Shown: positions 24,478 to 35,182 of the stretch, piece by piece | How the letters are laid out: the number at the start of each line of letters is the position of its first letter | How positions within the stretch are numbered: position 1 is the stretch's first letter | Assembly (NCBI GenBank): GCA_902783375.1 | Contig: CACZQN010000043.1 | Span: 1-64,000 of the forward strand | Source: an uncultured Lachnospiraceae bacterium | GTDB lineage: Bacteria > Bacillota > Clostridia > Lachnospirales > Lachnospiraceae | Direction: 5' to 3' | Length of the DNA: 64,000 nt | Notes under the pieces: model-generated | Databases searched by the model: none | Told to the model about the DNA's origin: nothing | Seen by the model: only the letters and a program-made list of their open reading frames with translations | Translations under genes and position numbers: made by a program

Positions 24478-25824
24478 ATGGATGAAGCGGTCATCAAGCG
24501 GATTCCTCCGCATAATATCGAAGCAGAGCAGGCAGTGATCGGTTCCATGCTGATGGACCCGGAGGCCATCCAGGCGGCACTGCAGGTGGTTACGGCTTCG
24601 GATTTCTATCAGCGCCAGTATGGCGTCCTGTTTGAGGCAATCGTGGAACTGAATGAAGCCGGGATCTCGGCGGACATGGTCACGCTTGCCAACAAACTCC
24701 GGGAGAAGGATCTGCCGGAGGAACTGGCCAGCGTGGATGTGATCACGGATCTGGTCAACGCGGTGCCGACTTCGGTCAATGTCGCGCAGTACGCCGAGAT
24801 CGTCTATGAGAAGTCGATGCTGCGGCAGCTGATCCGTGTGACAGAAGGGATTGCAAGTACCTGCTACCAGGATCACGATCCGCTCGAGAATGTGCTGGAG
24901 AGCACGGAGAAGCAGGTCTTTGATATCATCCAGAAGCGGCACGAAGGCAGCTATGAGGATATCCGGACGGTTATCCTCAGGGTGCTGGATTCCATCGAGG
25001 CTGCCTCGAGAATCAAGGGAACCGTCACCGGTATTCCGACCGGTTTCTATGACCTGGACTACATGACGGCAGGCCTTCAGAAGTCCGACCTGGTCCTGAT
25101 TGCTGCCCGTCCGTCCATGGGAAAGACGGCCTTCGTCCTGAACCTGGCGGAACATGCGATCATCAAGAAGAATGTCTCGACGATGATCTTCAGTCTCGAG
25201 ATGAGCAAGGAGCAGCTGATCAACCGTATGCTTTCTATGAATTCCCGTGTGGATTCCCAGGCGATGCGTACCGGTGACCTGCAGGATGACGACTGGTCAA
25301 AGCTCGTGGAAAGTGCGCGAGACCTCGGCAATACCAACCTGGTCATCGATGATACGCCGGGCATCACGGTGCAGGAGCTCCGGAGCAAGTGCCGGAAGAT
25401 GAAGCTCGAGAGGAATCTGGGCCTTGTCATCATCGACTACCTGCAGCTGATGAGCGGCTCTGCCAATGGCAAGAACGAATCCAGACAGCAGGAGATTTCC
25501 GAGATCTCGCGTGGTCTCAAGGCGGTCGCCAGAGAGATCGGCGCGCCGGTGATTGCCTGCTCGCAGCTCTCCCGTGGCCCGGAAACCCGTGAGAACAAGC
25601 GGCCGATGCTCTCGGACCTGCGTGAGTCCGGCGCCATCGAGCAGGATGCGGACGTGGTCATGTTCCTGTACCGCGATGAGTACTATAACAAAGATACGGA
25701 AGAACCCGGCGTGACAGAGGTGATCATCGGGAAGCAGAGAAATGGCCCGACCGGTACGGTGAAGCTGAAGTGGATGGGCCAGTACCAGAAGTTCGTCAAT
25801 ATGGAACGGAGAAAAGAGGGGTAA
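24478..25824 (+). CDS. dnaB: Replicative DNA helicase DnaB
   Basis: 448 residues. N-terminal domain (PPHNIEAEQAVIGSMLMDPEAI), then a RecA-like motor with Walker A ARPSMGKTAF, Walker B LVIIDYLQLM and SQLSRGPETR. It unwinds DNA at the fork. Third gene of the gdpP-rplI-dnaB group, and three bases before the next gene. Confidence 0.97.
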   Translation: MDEAVIKRIPPHNIEAEQAVIGSMLMDPEAIQAALQVVTASDFYQRQYGVLFEAIVELNEAGISADMVTLANKLREKDLPEELASVDVITDLVNAVPTSVNVAQYAEIVYEKSMLRQLIRVTEGIASTCYQDHDPLENVLESTEKQVFDIIQKRHEGSYEDIRTVILRVLDSIEAASRIKGTVTGIPTGFYDLDYMTAGLQKSDLVLIAARPSMGKTAFVLNLAEHAIIKKNVSTMIFSLEMSKEQLINRMLSMNSRVDSQAMRTGDLQDDDWSKLVESARDLGNTNLVIDDTPGITVQELRSKCRKMKLERNLGLVIIDYLQLMSGSANGKNESRQQEISEISRGLKAVAREIGAPVIACSQLSRGPETRENKRPMLSDLRESGAIEQDADVVMFLYRDEYYNKDTEEPGVTEVIIGKQRNGPTGTVKLKWMGQYQKFVNMERRKEG

Positions 25825-25827
25825 ACG

Positions 25828-27489
25828 ATGCTGAAGCTCGACAGAATGTTTGGAAAACATATGGTCCTGCAGCGTGAGAAGCAGATCCCGGTCTGGGGTC
25901 AGGCCGATGCAGGGTCCGTGATTACCGTGAAGATAGAAGGAAAGACCTACTGCGGAAAGGTGGAGGAAGACGGGACGTTCTGCGTCGCCGTCGGACCGAT
26001 GACCGCAGGTGTCTGCCTGACGATGGAAGTGAAGCGCTTTGCGTCTGAGGAAGCGGCAGCGGCCGGGACGGAGGTCCTGGACCAGGTGACGATCAAAGAT
26101 GTGGCAGTCGGAGAGGTATGGCTTGCCGGCGGCCAGTCCAATATGGAATTCCATATGCGCTTTGATGCGGATTTCGCAGAGGAGAAAGAGCACCTTGGCC
26201 AGAAGACGATGGCTGTCATGACCCAGGCAAGTCAGATCCGGTTCTTTGATTATCCGGAAGTGACCTATGATGGGCAGATTGACGAGGAGCCTTACGCAGA
26301 AGCATATGCGAAGAATTATGCATTCTGGCGGACCTGCGATCCGGAGAATCTGGAGCGGTTCTCGGCGGTTGCGTATTATTTTGCAAAGAAGATCCAGGAA
26401 GCATACGGCATCCCGGTCGGCATCATCGGCTGCAACTGGGGCGGCACAAAGGCAAGTTCCTGGATGAGCAAAGAGGCTCTGGCAGCGGCCGGCGGGCAGA
26501 TCTATCTGGACGAATATGAGGCAGCGCTGAAGGAGCTGGATCTGGCGGAATATGAGGAGAAGTTCCGGGCAAATCCCGGGAACTATCACACCGATCTTCT
26601 GGCGGATCCGATCAGCAATATGATGCTGGAAGGGGCGACCAAGGAAGAGTTTATGGCTGCCATCCAGAAGATGACGGGGATGGATCTCAGCCAGATGGAT
26701 CTGGATGCCATGAGACCGCAGCTCGGACCGAAGAGCGAGCAGCGTCCGGCAGGACTCTATGATGCCATGCTGACCAAAGTGGCACCATACGGAATCCGTG
26801 GATTTATCTACTATCAGGGCGAATCGGACGGGGATGCGTACAGAGAACTCTATGAGACCATCTTCCCGGGACTGATCGAGAACTGGAGAACCCTCTGGGG
26901 CGATCCGGAACTGCCGTTCCTGTTTACCCAGATTGCACCGCTCGAGCAGTGGATGGACTGCAAGGGCAAAGACTACATCGAGATCAGAAGAGCGCAGCAG
27001 GTCACGGAAGATACCGTTGCCGGCGCACATATGGTGACGACCTCGGATGCGGGCATGCAGTGGGACATCCATCCGAAGAAGAAAAAGCCGGTCGGCGAAC
27101 GGCTGGCCCTGCAGGCAAGACACTATGTGTATGGGGAGAAGGTTCTCTCCGATGCGCCGCGGCTTGTCGATGCAGAAGTTTCTGACGGCGAACTGGCCCT
27201 GATCTTTGAAAATGCAGGAAAAGGCCTGAAGCTGGTGGATCAGGATGCCTATGGGAACCCGGTAGACGGGGACGCGCTTGGCGGCCTGGTGATCATCCAG
27301 AACGGCGAGAAGCTGGAGGGGACACTTGAAGCAGAAGTGACCGCGAAAGACACCGTGAGCATTTTCAGTGACGAGATCGATGCGGATGCGGAGATCCTGG
27401 TCGAGATCGGCCAGACCGGCTGGTATGTGATCAACCTCGTGAACAGCGAGGGAATCGCTGCAAGACCGGAGAAGCTGGTTGTGCAGTAA
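25828..27489 (+). CDS. Sialate O-acetylesterase-like SGNH esterase
   Basis: 553 residues without a signal peptide. The SASA fold is shown by EVWLAGGQSNMEF (Ser nucleophile), GIIGCNWGGTKASSWM, FIYYQGESDG and DIHPKKKKPVGERLA (Asp-His). These enzymes remove acetyl groups from sialic acids or other sugars. It begins three bases after dnaB, so it shares that transcript. Substrate not proven. Confidence 0.88.
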   Translation: MLKLDRMFGKHMVLQREKQIPVWGQADAGSVITVKIEGKTYCGKVEEDGTFCVAVGPMTAGVCLTMEVKRFASEEAAAAGTEVLDQVTIKDVAVGEVWLAGGQSNMEFHMRFDADFAEEKEHLGQKTMAVMTQASQIRFFDYPEVTYDGQIDEEPYAEAYAKNYAFWRTCDPENLERFSAVAYYFAKKIQEAYGIPVGIIGCNWGGTKASSWMSKEALAAAGGQIYLDEYEAALKELDLAEYEEKFRANPGNYHTDLLADPISNMMLEGATKEEFMAAIQKMTGMDLSQMDLDAMRPQLGPKSEQRPAGLYDAMLTKVAPYGIRGFIYYQGESDGDAYRELYETIFPGLIENWRTLWGDPELPFLFTQIAPLEQWMDCKGKDYIEIRRAQQVTEDTVAGAHMVTTSDAGMQWDIHPKKKKPVGERLALQARHYVYGEKVLSDAPRLVDAEVSDGELALIFENAGKGLKLVDQDAYGNPVDGDALGGLVIIQNGEKLEGTLEAEVTAKDTVSIFSDEIDADAEILVEIGQTGWYVINLVNSEGIAARPEKLVVQ

Positions 27490-27518
27490 GCTGACAGCAT
27501 GATTTCTTTGAACGTGGC

Positions 27519-27716
27519 ATGCTTTTTTACAGACTGGTGAATATGATAGCGGGGGCTTCCGGAGAAGCATTGACATCTGCAGATATGAAGCAGATTCTCT
27601 TCTCATGGCGGTCTCCGCTGCTGCTTGTTCTGGGCATCCTGATCACGGTGCTCTACATCGTGATCGAACTGTTCGCACAGGTTTATCTTGCGGAAGATAT
27701 CCTGTCCGGGACTGGA
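27519..27716 (+). pseudogene. N-terminal fragment of a polytopic membrane protein (GDPD membrane domain-like)
   Basis: From ATG 27519 about 66 codons make sense as protein: FYRLVNMIAGASGEALTSADM, then a hydrophobic helix SPLLLVLGILITVLYIVIELFAQVYL. This resembles the first helix of the membrane domain fused to some glycerophosphodiester phosphodiesterases. After LAEDILSGTG the frame continues to a stop at 27878 but lies antisense to the amylase gene and looks random. I infer a truncated gene. Confidence 0.4.
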
Positions 27717-27785
27717 GGACAAAAGCCACGCAGTAATGCAGCACGGCAGAGGAATAGCGCAGTGCGGTATGCGGGTGCCGTGCAG

Positions 27786-29417
27786 TCAGCGGAGAACCAC
27801 GCTGGTCATGGCGTCGAGCGTCACCGATGTTCCGTCGAGTGCTGCCTTGCCCGTGCCGATGAAGGCACTGATTTCTGAAAATGTCCGGCCGGCTGCCGTG
27901 GAGAGATCTACGGTGACCGGCTCATTTGTTGTGTTGTGGAGGACGCAGACGGTCTGATCCTGCCAGGTGGCCATAAAACCGCCGGCCTTCGTATCAGCGA
28001 GACTGAGCGCGGTATACGTGCCCCTGGCGATCTCCGGATTCGCATACCGGATCAGCAGGAGCTTCCGGTAATAGGAGAGCAGACTGTCCGGATCGGACAG
28101 CTGATCATGGACTGTTGAAGAGATCTGGTTTTCCGCCGGATAATCCGCGCCGACCGGATCGGCGACGGTATCTCCGTCTCCCCAGAGCATGGCGAGGCGG
28201 CGGTTGGCATCCGTATCAGAACTGCCCCTTGATCCCCGGATCCCGATCTCTTCTCCGTAGTAGATGAACGGGGAACCCGGCGAGAGGATGTAGAGATTGG
28301 CAGCCATCTGCATTGCACCGGTGTCAGGAGACAGGAAGCCTGCGGCGCGGTCCAGGTCGTGATTGGTGAGGAAGGGGACGAGCATGGCATCCGGGTTGCT
28401 GCTGCCCTTCAGCTTTTCAAGCGTGGAAGCAACATAGGTGGTATATTTGCCGACGTTGCCGTTCCGTGCCGTCTGGGCGATCAGCCCGTCGTATTTCGCA
28501 AGGGAGAACTGGAAGCAGTTCAGCACCGGGGTGTAGGTGTCGATGACGACATCGCTGTCCCAGACTTCTGCCACCATGTAGATGTCCGGTCTGACAGACC
28601 GCAGTTCACCGGTGTACCACACCCAGAAATCCGAGCTGACGTCGTTCTGACCGTAATAGATGTATTTTGCGGCATCGAAACGGAACCCGTCGACGCCCAG
28701 ATCCAGATAGTATTTTGCGACATCGAGAACCGCCTCGCGGACAGCAGGGCAGTCGAAGTTCAGTTCCGGCATATCCGGGGAGAAATTGCACTCGTAAGAA
28801 TCCGCGGAGTAGCCGAGCGGCAGAAAGGTCCGCCCTGAAGGACTCTCCTCGTCAGGACCGTGCCAGCTGTAAAAGTCATAGTAGGGATCGTCGGTCAGAC
28901 CTTTTTCATGGGCTTGTCGGAAGCTGTCAAACCAGGCGTTCCAGGAACTGGTGTGGTTGATCGGGAGATCCAGGATCACCTCGATATTCCGGCTGTGGCA
29001 GTCTTCTAACAGGTCCTTCAGATCTTCCATGGAACCGAACTGGGGATCGATGGTGTAGAAATCCTGTACATCGTATTTGTGGTAGGAGGGGGAGTAAAAG
29101 ATGGGCGTCAGCCACAGACCCTCCACGCCAAGGTCATCACCGGCTGCAGGATCACCGTCGTTCAGATAATCAAGCCGGTTCCGTATCCCTTTCAGATCAC
29201 CGATTCCGTCGCCGTCCGAATCCGAGAACGAACCGACGAAGATCTCATAAAAGACACGGTTGTTGTCCTCGGTGGGAAGTGCATGGGAGAGGTCCGGCGT
29301 CATCTCGCCTGAAGCCGGGGTGGAATTCCCGTTTCTCGCACAGGAAGAAAGGAGAATGGCAGGAAGAAGGAACAGGACGATGATCAGATGCGGTGTTTTT
29401 TTGCGGAAAAGGTTCAT
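27786..29417 (-). CDS. GH13 alpha-amylase family lipoprotein
   Basis: 543 residues. The signal peptide ends in the lipobox LLSSC (Cys26), so it is probably anchored outside the membrane. Catalytic residues are GVDGFRFDAA (Asp248), VAEVWDSD (Glu284) and LTNHDLDR (Asp354); SDSDGDGIGDLKGI is a typical calcium/loop motif. It should cut alpha-1,4-glucans at the cell surface and may feed the intracellular GH31 enzyme, although the two are 13 kb apart. Confidence 0.92.
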   Translation of the reverse strand: MNLFRKKTPHLIIVLFLLPAILLSSCARNGNSTPASGEMTPDLSHALPTEDNNRVFYEIFVGSFSDSDGDGIGDLKGIRNRLDYLNDGDPAAGDDLGVEGLWLTPIFYSPSYHKYDVQDFYTIDPQFGSMEDLKDLLEDCHSRNIEVILDLPINHTSSWNAWFDSFRQAHEKGLTDDPYYDFYSWHGPDEESPSGRTFLPLGYSADSYECNFSPDMPELNFDCPAVREAVLDVAKYYLDLGVDGFRFDAAKYIYYGQNDVSSDFWVWYTGELRSVRPDIYMVAEVWDSDVVIDTYTPVLNCFQFSLAKYDGLIAQTARNGNVGKYTTYVASTLEKLKGSSNPDAMLVPFLTNHDLDRAAGFLSPDTGAMQMAANLYILSPGSPFIYYGEEIGIRGSRGSSDTDANRRLAMLWGDGDTVADPVGADYPAENQISSTVHDQLSDPDSLLSYYRKLLLIRYANPEIARGTYTALSLADTKAGGFMATWQDQTVCVLHNTTNEPVTVDLSTAAGRTFSEISAFIGTGKAALDGTSVTLDAMTSVVLR

Positions 29418-29461
29418 AGGGCACCTCCGGAACTGGAACCATATGCCAATCTTACAGTGCC

Positions 29462-29490
29462 ATTTTACAGGAAGATCCTTCTTTTGTGAA
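29462..29490 (-). promoter_or_regulatory. Promoter of the amylase lipoprotein gene
   Basis: On the minus strand, TTCACA (29490-29485), 17-base spacer, TAAAAT (29467-29462), about 45 bases before the start codon. Confidence 0.5.
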
Positions 29491-29584
29491 CCTCAATATT
29501 TTGACATCCATCCTGAAAATCTGCTTGCGCCGGGAGGCGGAATATGCTATGATGATGCAGAACAGATGTTCGACTCTTTTGCGG

Positions 29585-29613
29585 TTGCAAGCATCGGACT
29601 CTTATGGTACAAT
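29585..29613 (+). promoter_or_regulatory. Promoter of the topoisomerase operon
   Basis: TTGCAA (29585-29590), 17-base spacer, TACAAT (29608-29613). A perfect 12-base palindrome GGTGCATGCACC lies at 29659-29670 in the leader. Confidence 0.6.
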
Positions 29614-29710
29614 ATATTGGTATGCTCTCCGGTATGCCATCGAAATCTAGTGGTAACCGGTGCATGCACCCATGCAGGAGTTCCTGTGTTACTTGGAGGA
29701 TTGAAGATAT

Positions 29711-31648
29711 ATGGCTACTACGTATGACGGCAGTCAGATCGTTGTTCTGGAAGGGCTCGAGGCAGTCAGAAAGCGCCCCGGCATGTACATCGGAAGTACC
29801 GGGTCAAGAGGATTGCATCACCTGATCTGGGAGATCGTAGATAACGGAATTGATGAGCATCTCGCGGGATACTGCGACGAGATTGACATCAGGGTTCAGA
29901 AAGATGGAGGGATCTCCATCCGCGACCACGGGCGCGGCGTCCCGGTGGATATGCACCCGACGCAGAAGATGACCACGGAGCGTGTGGTCTATACGGTGCT
30001 GCATGCAGGCGGCAAGTTCGGGAATAATGTCTACAAGGTTTCCGGCGGTCTGCACGGTGTCGGCGCATCTGTTGTGAATGCGCTCTCATCAAAGATGTTC
30101 GTGGAAGTCCGCAGAGACGGCAAGATCTACCGCGATGAATATAAGAACGGCGGTAAGCCGGTGACGCCCCTCGAGAAGGGGCTGCTTCCCGTTGCGGGGA
30201 CCTGCGCGAAGAAGGACACGGGAACCTGCGTGACGTTTTATCCGGATAAGACCATCTTTGAGACGGTGGAATTCAAGGCGGATACCATCAAGAAGAAGAT
30301 GAAGGAGGCGGCCTATCTGAACAAGGGCCTGAAGATCGTCTTTCAGGACGAGCGGACCGGTGAGGAAGAGGTTTTTGAGGAGAAGGACGGCATCAAGAGC
30401 TATATCGCCTATATCAACCGGGAAGAGAAGCCGCTGCACGATGATATCGTCTATATCGAAGGGGAGAGCGGGGACATCTCGGTCGAGGTGGCGTTCCAGT
30501 ATGTCGACAGCTTCACGGAGCAGATCAATTCCTACTGCAACTGTATCAACGTCGTGGACGGCGGTACGCTGGTGACGGGCTTCAAGACGGCTCTGACCCG
30601 CGTGATCAATTCCTACGCGCGGGAACTAGGCAGCCTGAAGGAGAAAGATGAGAACCTGGACGGAAAGGATATCCGGAACGGTCTCGTCGCGATCATTTCC
30701 ATCAAGCATCCGGACCCGCAGTTCGAGGGCCAGACCAAGACCAAGCTCGGAAACACCGATGCAAAGGTTGCGGTGGACGACGTTTTCTCGAAAGAGGTTA
30801 CCCGGTATTTTGATAAGAATATCGATGTGCTGAAGGCCATTATTGATAATGCGCTGAAGGCTTATAAAGCAAGATCTGCCAGCGACAAGGCGCGGAACGC
30901 GGTCCTGAAGTCGCTGAATGATACCGATACACGCTCCAAGCTGGCTTCCTGTTCCTCGAAGAATCCGGCGGAGTGCGAGATCTACATCGTCGAGGGTGAT
31001 TCCGCAGGCGGAACGGTCAAGACGGCGAGAAACCGCCGGACCCAGGCTGTGCTGCCGCTTCGTGGAAAGATCCTGAACGTCGAGAAGGCAACGCTTGAGA
31101 AGATCCTGGTGAACAACGAGATCAAGTCCATGATCGCCTCCTTCGGCTGCGGGATCGGAGAAGATTTTGATATTTCCAAGCTTCGCTATGATAAGATCAT
31201 CATCCTGACCGATGCCGATGTGGACGGCGCGCATATTTCCACGCTGCTGCTGACCTTCTTCTACCGGTTCATGCCGGATCTGATCAAGGAAGGAAAGGTG
31301 TTCCGCGGACTGCCGCCGCTGTATAAGGTGGATTACGAGGACCGCTCCGGAAAGACGAAAAAGAAGAAGTCAGAGTATGTCTTCAACGACTATGAACTGG
31401 AGAAGTTCCGGGAGATCCCGGACCGGAAGATCCTTTCGATCCAGCGCTACAAAGGTCTGGGCGAGATGGACGCGGAACAGCTCTGGGAGACGACGCTCGA
31501 TCCGGAACAGCGTGTGCTTGCGCGGATCGACATCTCCGATACGGTCGAGGCGGATGAAGTGACCGGCCTCCTGATGGGCTCCGCCGTGCCGCCGCGCCGG
31601 GAATTCATTATGACGGAAGCGAAGTATGCAACCCTGGATATCACCTGA
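29711..31648 (+). CDS. parE: Type IIA DNA topoisomerase subunit B (ParE/GyrB-like)
   Basis: 645 residues. GHKL ATPase motifs: EAVRKRPGMYIGST, IVDNGIDE, DHGRGVPVDMHP, GGLHGVGASVVNALS. The Toprim domain has IVEGDSAGG and LTDADVDGAHI. EDRSGKTKKKK replaces the usual GyrB loop. Its neighbour is a ParC/GyrA-like subunit with no GyrA boxes, and there is no dnaA/recF context, so I favour topoisomerase IV over gyrase; the split is not certain from sequence alone. Confidence 0.8.
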   Translation: MATTYDGSQIVVLEGLEAVRKRPGMYIGSTGSRGLHHLIWEIVDNGIDEHLAGYCDEIDIRVQKDGGISIRDHGRGVPVDMHPTQKMTTERVVYTVLHAGGKFGNNVYKVSGGLHGVGASVVNALSSKMFVEVRRDGKIYRDEYKNGGKPVTPLEKGLLPVAGTCAKKDTGTCVTFYPDKTIFETVEFKADTIKKKMKEAAYLNKGLKIVFQDERTGEEEVFEEKDGIKSYIAYINREEKPLHDDIVYIEGESGDISVEVAFQYVDSFTEQINSYCNCINVVDGGTLVTGFKTALTRVINSYARELGSLKEKDENLDGKDIRNGLVAIISIKHPDPQFEGQTKTKLGNTDAKVAVDDVFSKEVTRYFDKNIDVLKAIIDNALKAYKARSASDKARNAVLKSLNDTDTRSKLASCSSKNPAECEIYIVEGDSAGGTVKTARNRRTQAVLPLRGKILNVEKATLEKILVNNEIKSMIASFGCGIGEDFDISKLRYDKIIILTDADVDGAHISTLLLTFFYRFMPDLIKEGKVFRGLPPLYKVDYEDRSGKTKKKKSEYVFNDYELEKFREIPDRKILSIQRYKGLGEMDAEQLWETTLDPEQRVLARIDISDTVEADEVTGLLMGSAVPPRREFIMTEAKYATLDIT

Positions 31649-31660
31649 TGAGAAGAGAAG

Positions 31661-33916
31661 ATGGCTGAGAAGAGAAACAAGGAAGACAGTATTATCATAC
31701 AGGATTTCTCGGAGGAGATGAAGAACTCCTACCGGGATTACGCGGTCAGCGTCATCATCGCACGTGCGCTGCCGGACGTCCGCGACGGGCTGAAGCCTGT
31801 ACAGCGGCGTATCCTCTACGCGATGGATGAGCTGGGTCTGGCTCCGGACAAGCCGCACAGAAAGAGCGCGCGTATCGTCGGCGATACCATGGGTAAGTAT
31901 CATCCGCACGGGGATTCTTCGATCTATGATGCGCTGGTGCACATGTCCGAGGATTTCACCCTTTCCGTACCGCTGGTGGACGGGCACGGGAACTTCGGCT
32001 CGATCGACGGTGACTCTGCTGCGGCAATGCGTTATACCGAGGCCAGGCTGTCGAAGGGCGCGATGATGCTGCTCGAGGGTCTGGACAAGAACCTTGTCGA
32101 ATTCATACCGAACTTTGATGAGAGCGAGAAAGAGCCGGTGATCCTGCCGGCGAGAATTCCGGTCCTGCTGATGAACGGCACCACCGGTATCGCCGTCGGT
32201 ATGGCGACGAATATCCCGCCGCACAACCCGGCAGAGGTTCTTGACGGAACGATGGCGCTGCTTGACAATCCGGAACTGACCGTCAGGGAACTGATGGAAT
32301 ACATTCCGGGACCGGATTTTCCGACCGGCGGAACGATTGTCAATAAGAGTGAACTGGAAAATATCTATGAGTCCGGAGAAGGGAAGATCCGCGTCCGCGG
32401 GAAAGTGACAACCGAGAAGGGCGAGTACGGACGGACCAACATCGTCGTGACGGAGATTCCGTTTACGGCATCCGGCTCCAAGACAAGACTGGTCGAGAGC
32501 ATCGTCGCACTGATGAAGGACCGGGTCTTTGATGAGATCTACGATGTGCGCGACGAGTCTTCGAAGGAAGGTATCCGGATCGTCATCGAGGTCAAGAAGG
32601 GCAGAGATGTTGACAACCTGCTCGCCGGACTGTATAAGAAGACGGGACTCGAGGACACCTATTCGGTCAATATGCTGGCGGTCAAGGACCAGCAGCCGAT
32701 CGTCTTCAATCTGAAGTCCATCCTGCAGGAGTTCATTTCCTTCCAGAAGGAGATGTACACAAAGGAATTCACCCATCTGCTGGAAAAGGCACTGGCAAGA
32801 CAGGAAGTGGTGGAAGGCCTGATCCGGGCGACGGACCTGATCGATCTGATCATCGAAGTGCTCAGAGGATCCCAGTCGGTCAGACAGGCGAAGAACTGCC
32901 TGATCCACGGAGATACGACGGATATCAGGTTTAAGAGCGCTGCCAGCGAAAAAGAAGCGAAGAAGTTCGACTTTACTGAAGTGCAGGCAGATGCGATCCT
33001 TGCCATGCCGCTCTCCAGATTGATCGGTCTGGAACTGCTGAAGCTGACCGAAGAGGCAGCGGAGCTGGCAAAGAACATCAAGCGGTACCGGACGATCCTC
33101 TCGAAGGAGAAGGAACTGCTGAAGGAGATCCGGAAGGCCCTTGAGGAATACCGGAAGGTTCTTGCCGGAGACCGGAAGACGGAACTGATCGATGAAGAGA
33201 ACCAGGTCTATGTGGAAGAGGTCAAGATCGAAGATCTCTATGTCTTCATTGACCGGTTCGGCTATACCAAGGTGCTCGATGAAGGTGCCTACCAGAAGGT
33301 GACGGATGAGCAGAAGGCGGAGTATCCGCAGATCTTCTCCATGAAGAATACAGATAAGCTCTGTCTCTTTACAGCCCAGGGCAACATGTACCAGGTCAAG
33401 GGTATGATGATCCCGCGGTGCCGCCTGAAGGATAAGGGGACGCTGCTGCACAACCTCTCCAAGGTCGGCAGAGAAGAGATCATCGCCTATATCCCATTTG
33501 AAAAGCTCTTTGAGTCCATGGTCTTCTTTGCGACGGCAAAGGGATTCGTGAAGCTGGTATCGGGTGTGGAATTCGACACCAACCGTTCCATGGTCGCGGC
33601 GACCAGGCTCGAGGACGGGGACGAACTCAGAGGCCTTTCGGTCCTCTCGGCAGCGGAGGTGCTTTCGCATAAACTCCGGGTGCTGATGGTGACGAAGAAG
33701 AAGCAGTCCCTGGGCTTCCTGCTGGATGAAGTCAGTGAGATGAAGAAGACCGGCCGTGGTGTGAAGGGCATCAGCCTGGAATCCGGGGATGAGGTGCTCG
33801 GAGCCGTTGCGGTGATGCCGACGGTGAAGACGATCGTTGTTGACGGTGATACCTATGATGCCACCAAGATCCGTCTGAAGAGCAGAGCCGGAAAACCGTC
33901 GAAGACGAAGTGGTAA
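31661..33916 (+). CDS. parC: Type IIA DNA topoisomerase subunit A (ParC/GyrA-like)
   Basis: 751 residues. [31 protein letters not shown] is the 5Y-CAP winged helix. The active Tyr is in [12 protein letters not shown], and [15 protein letters not shown] is the quinolone-pocket region. The C-terminal domain has repeats like [10 protein letters not shown] and KTGRGVKGI but no clear GyrA box (QRRGGKG), which favours decatenase (topoisomerase IV) function. It starts 12 bases after the partner gene. Confidence 0.8.
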   Translation: MAEKRNKEDSIIIQDFSEEMKNSYRDYAVSVIIARALPDVRDGLKPVQRRILYAMDELGLAPDKPHRKSARIVGDTMGKYHPHGDSSIYDALVHMSEDFTLSVPLVDGHGNFGSIDGDSAAAMRYTEARLSKGAMMLLEGLDKNLVEFIPNFDESEKEPVILPARIPVLLMNGTTGIAVGMATNIPPHNPAEVLDGTMALLDNPELTVRELMEYIPGPDFPTGGTIVNKSELENIYESGEGKIRVRGKVTTEKGEYGRTNIVVTEIPFTASGSKTRLVESIVALMKDRVFDEIYDVRDESSKEGIRIVIEVKKGRDVDNLLAGLYKKTGLEDTYSVNMLAVKDQQPIVFNLKSILQEFISFQKEMYTKEFTHLLEKALARQEVVEGLIRATDLIDLIIEVLRGSQSVRQAKNCLIHGDTTDIRFKSAASEKEAKKFDFTEVQADAILAMPLSRLIGLELLKLTEEAAELAKNIKRYRTILSKEKELLKEIRKALEEYRKVLAGDRKTELIDEENQVYVEEVKIEDLYVFIDRFGYTKVLDEGAYQKVTDEQKAEYPQIFSMKNTDKLCLFTAQGNMYQVKGMMIPRCRLKDKGTLLHNLSKVGREEIIAYIPFEKLFESMVFFATAKGFVKLVSGVEFDTNRSMVAATRLEDGDELRGLSVLSAAEVLSHKLRVLMVTKKKQSLGFLLDEVSEMKKTGRGVKGISLESGDEVLGAVAVMPTVKTIVVDGDTYDATKIRLKSRAGKPSKTKW

Positions 33917-33955
33917 GTTCAGAACAGTAAGAATACAGGAAAGAAGAATAAGAAG

Positions 33956-35176
33956 ATGAGTGCTGTCATTGACCGCTTTTTAAAATATGTTTCCTTTGAT
34001 ACGCAGTCAGAGGGTGATCACGAGGAAGTGCCGAGCACGGAGAAGCAGTGGGAACTCGCCAGATATCTGGCAGAGGAGATGAAGGCCATGGGGCTGGCGG
34101 ATGTGGAACTGCGGGATCATGCCTATGTTTTCGGAACACTTCCGGCAAATACCGATGAGGATCTGCCGGTTCTGGGACTGATCGCGCACATGGATACGTC
34201 CGATGCGATCAGCGGCAAGGACGTGAAGCCGCGGATGGTCTCTTACCAGGGCGGGGATATTGTGCTCAACGAAGAGAAGGACATCGTGATGCGGGCCGCA
34301 GAGTTTCCGCGCCTTCAGAACTATGTCGGGAAGACCCTGATCGTGACCGACGGGACGACCCTGCTCGGGGCAGATGACAAGGCCGGTGTGGCCGAGATCA
34401 TGAGTGCCTGCGCGTATCTGCTGGAGCATCCGGAGATCAAGCACGGGCCGGTGCGGATCGGGTTTACCCCGGATGAAGAGGTCGGGAACGGCCCGAAGTA
34501 TTTCGATGTGGATGCCTTCGGCGCCGACTATGCCTATACGGTGGACGGCGGTGCGATCGGCGAGATCGAATATGAGAATTTCAATGCAGCAGGCGCTGCA
34601 GTGACTGTGCACGGGACATCGATTCACCCGGGAGCCGCGAAGTGGAAGATGAAGGACGGGATCCGGATTGCCATGGAGTTTGAGAACCTGCTTCCGGTCT
34701 ACCAGGATCCATACTGCACCGACGGTTATGAAGGCTTCTTCCACATCGTCGGCATCAAGGGATCGACGGAACAGGTCGAGATGGCCTACATCATCCGGGA
34801 TCATGACATGCAGAAGTTTGAAGAGAAGAAGGCGCTGTTTGCAGAAGCGGCCGCTTTTCTGAATAAGAAGTACGGCGCAGGAACCGTCGAAGTGCGGATG
34901 CGGGATTCCTACTACAACATGAAAGAGATGATCGAGCCGAACATGCACCTGATCGAGAATGCGAAAGCGGCGATGGAGGAGCTCGGGATTCAGCCGGTGA
35001 TCTCTCCGATCCGCGGCGGAACCGACGGCGCACAGCTTTCGTTCATGGGACTGCCGTGCCCGAATCTTTGTACCGGCGGCGAGAACTGCCACGGGAAGTT
35101 CGAATTCGCCTGCGTGGAAGACATGGAAAAGATTACGGGACTGCTGACCGCCATCATCTGCCGGTATGCGGCATAG
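33956..35176 (+). CDS. pepT: Peptidase T
   Basis: 406 residues, standard length for M20B tripeptidases. Zinc ligand motifs: LIAHMDTSD, LLGADDKAG, FTPDEEVGNGP and the C-terminal NCHGKFE. It releases the N-terminal residue of tripeptides in the cytoplasm. Confidence 0.95.
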   Translation: MSAVIDRFLKYVSFDTQSEGDHEEVPSTEKQWELARYLAEEMKAMGLADVELRDHAYVFGTLPANTDEDLPVLGLIAHMDTSDAISGKDVKPRMVSYQGGDIVLNEEKDIVMRAAEFPRLQNYVGKTLIVTDGTTLLGADDKAGVAEIMSACAYLLEHPEIKHGPVRIGFTPDEEVGNGPKYFDVDAFGADYAYTVDGGAIGEIEYENFNAAGAAVTVHGTSIHPGAAKWKMKDGIRIAMEFENLLPVYQDPYCTDGYEGFFHIVGIKGSTEQVEMAYIIRDHDMQKFEEKKALFAEAAAFLNKKYGAGTVEVRMRDSYYNMKEMIEPNMHLIENAKAAMEELGIQPVISPIRGGTDGAQLSFMGLPCPNLCTGGENCHGKFEFACVEDMEKITGLLTAIICRYAA

Positions 35177-35182
35177 AGGATC

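Noticed and set aside
29711..33916. Gyrase genes marking the replication origin
   Set aside because: No dnaA, dnaN or recF nearby, no DnaA-box cluster seen, and subunit A lacks a GyrA box, so topoisomerase IV is the better reading.
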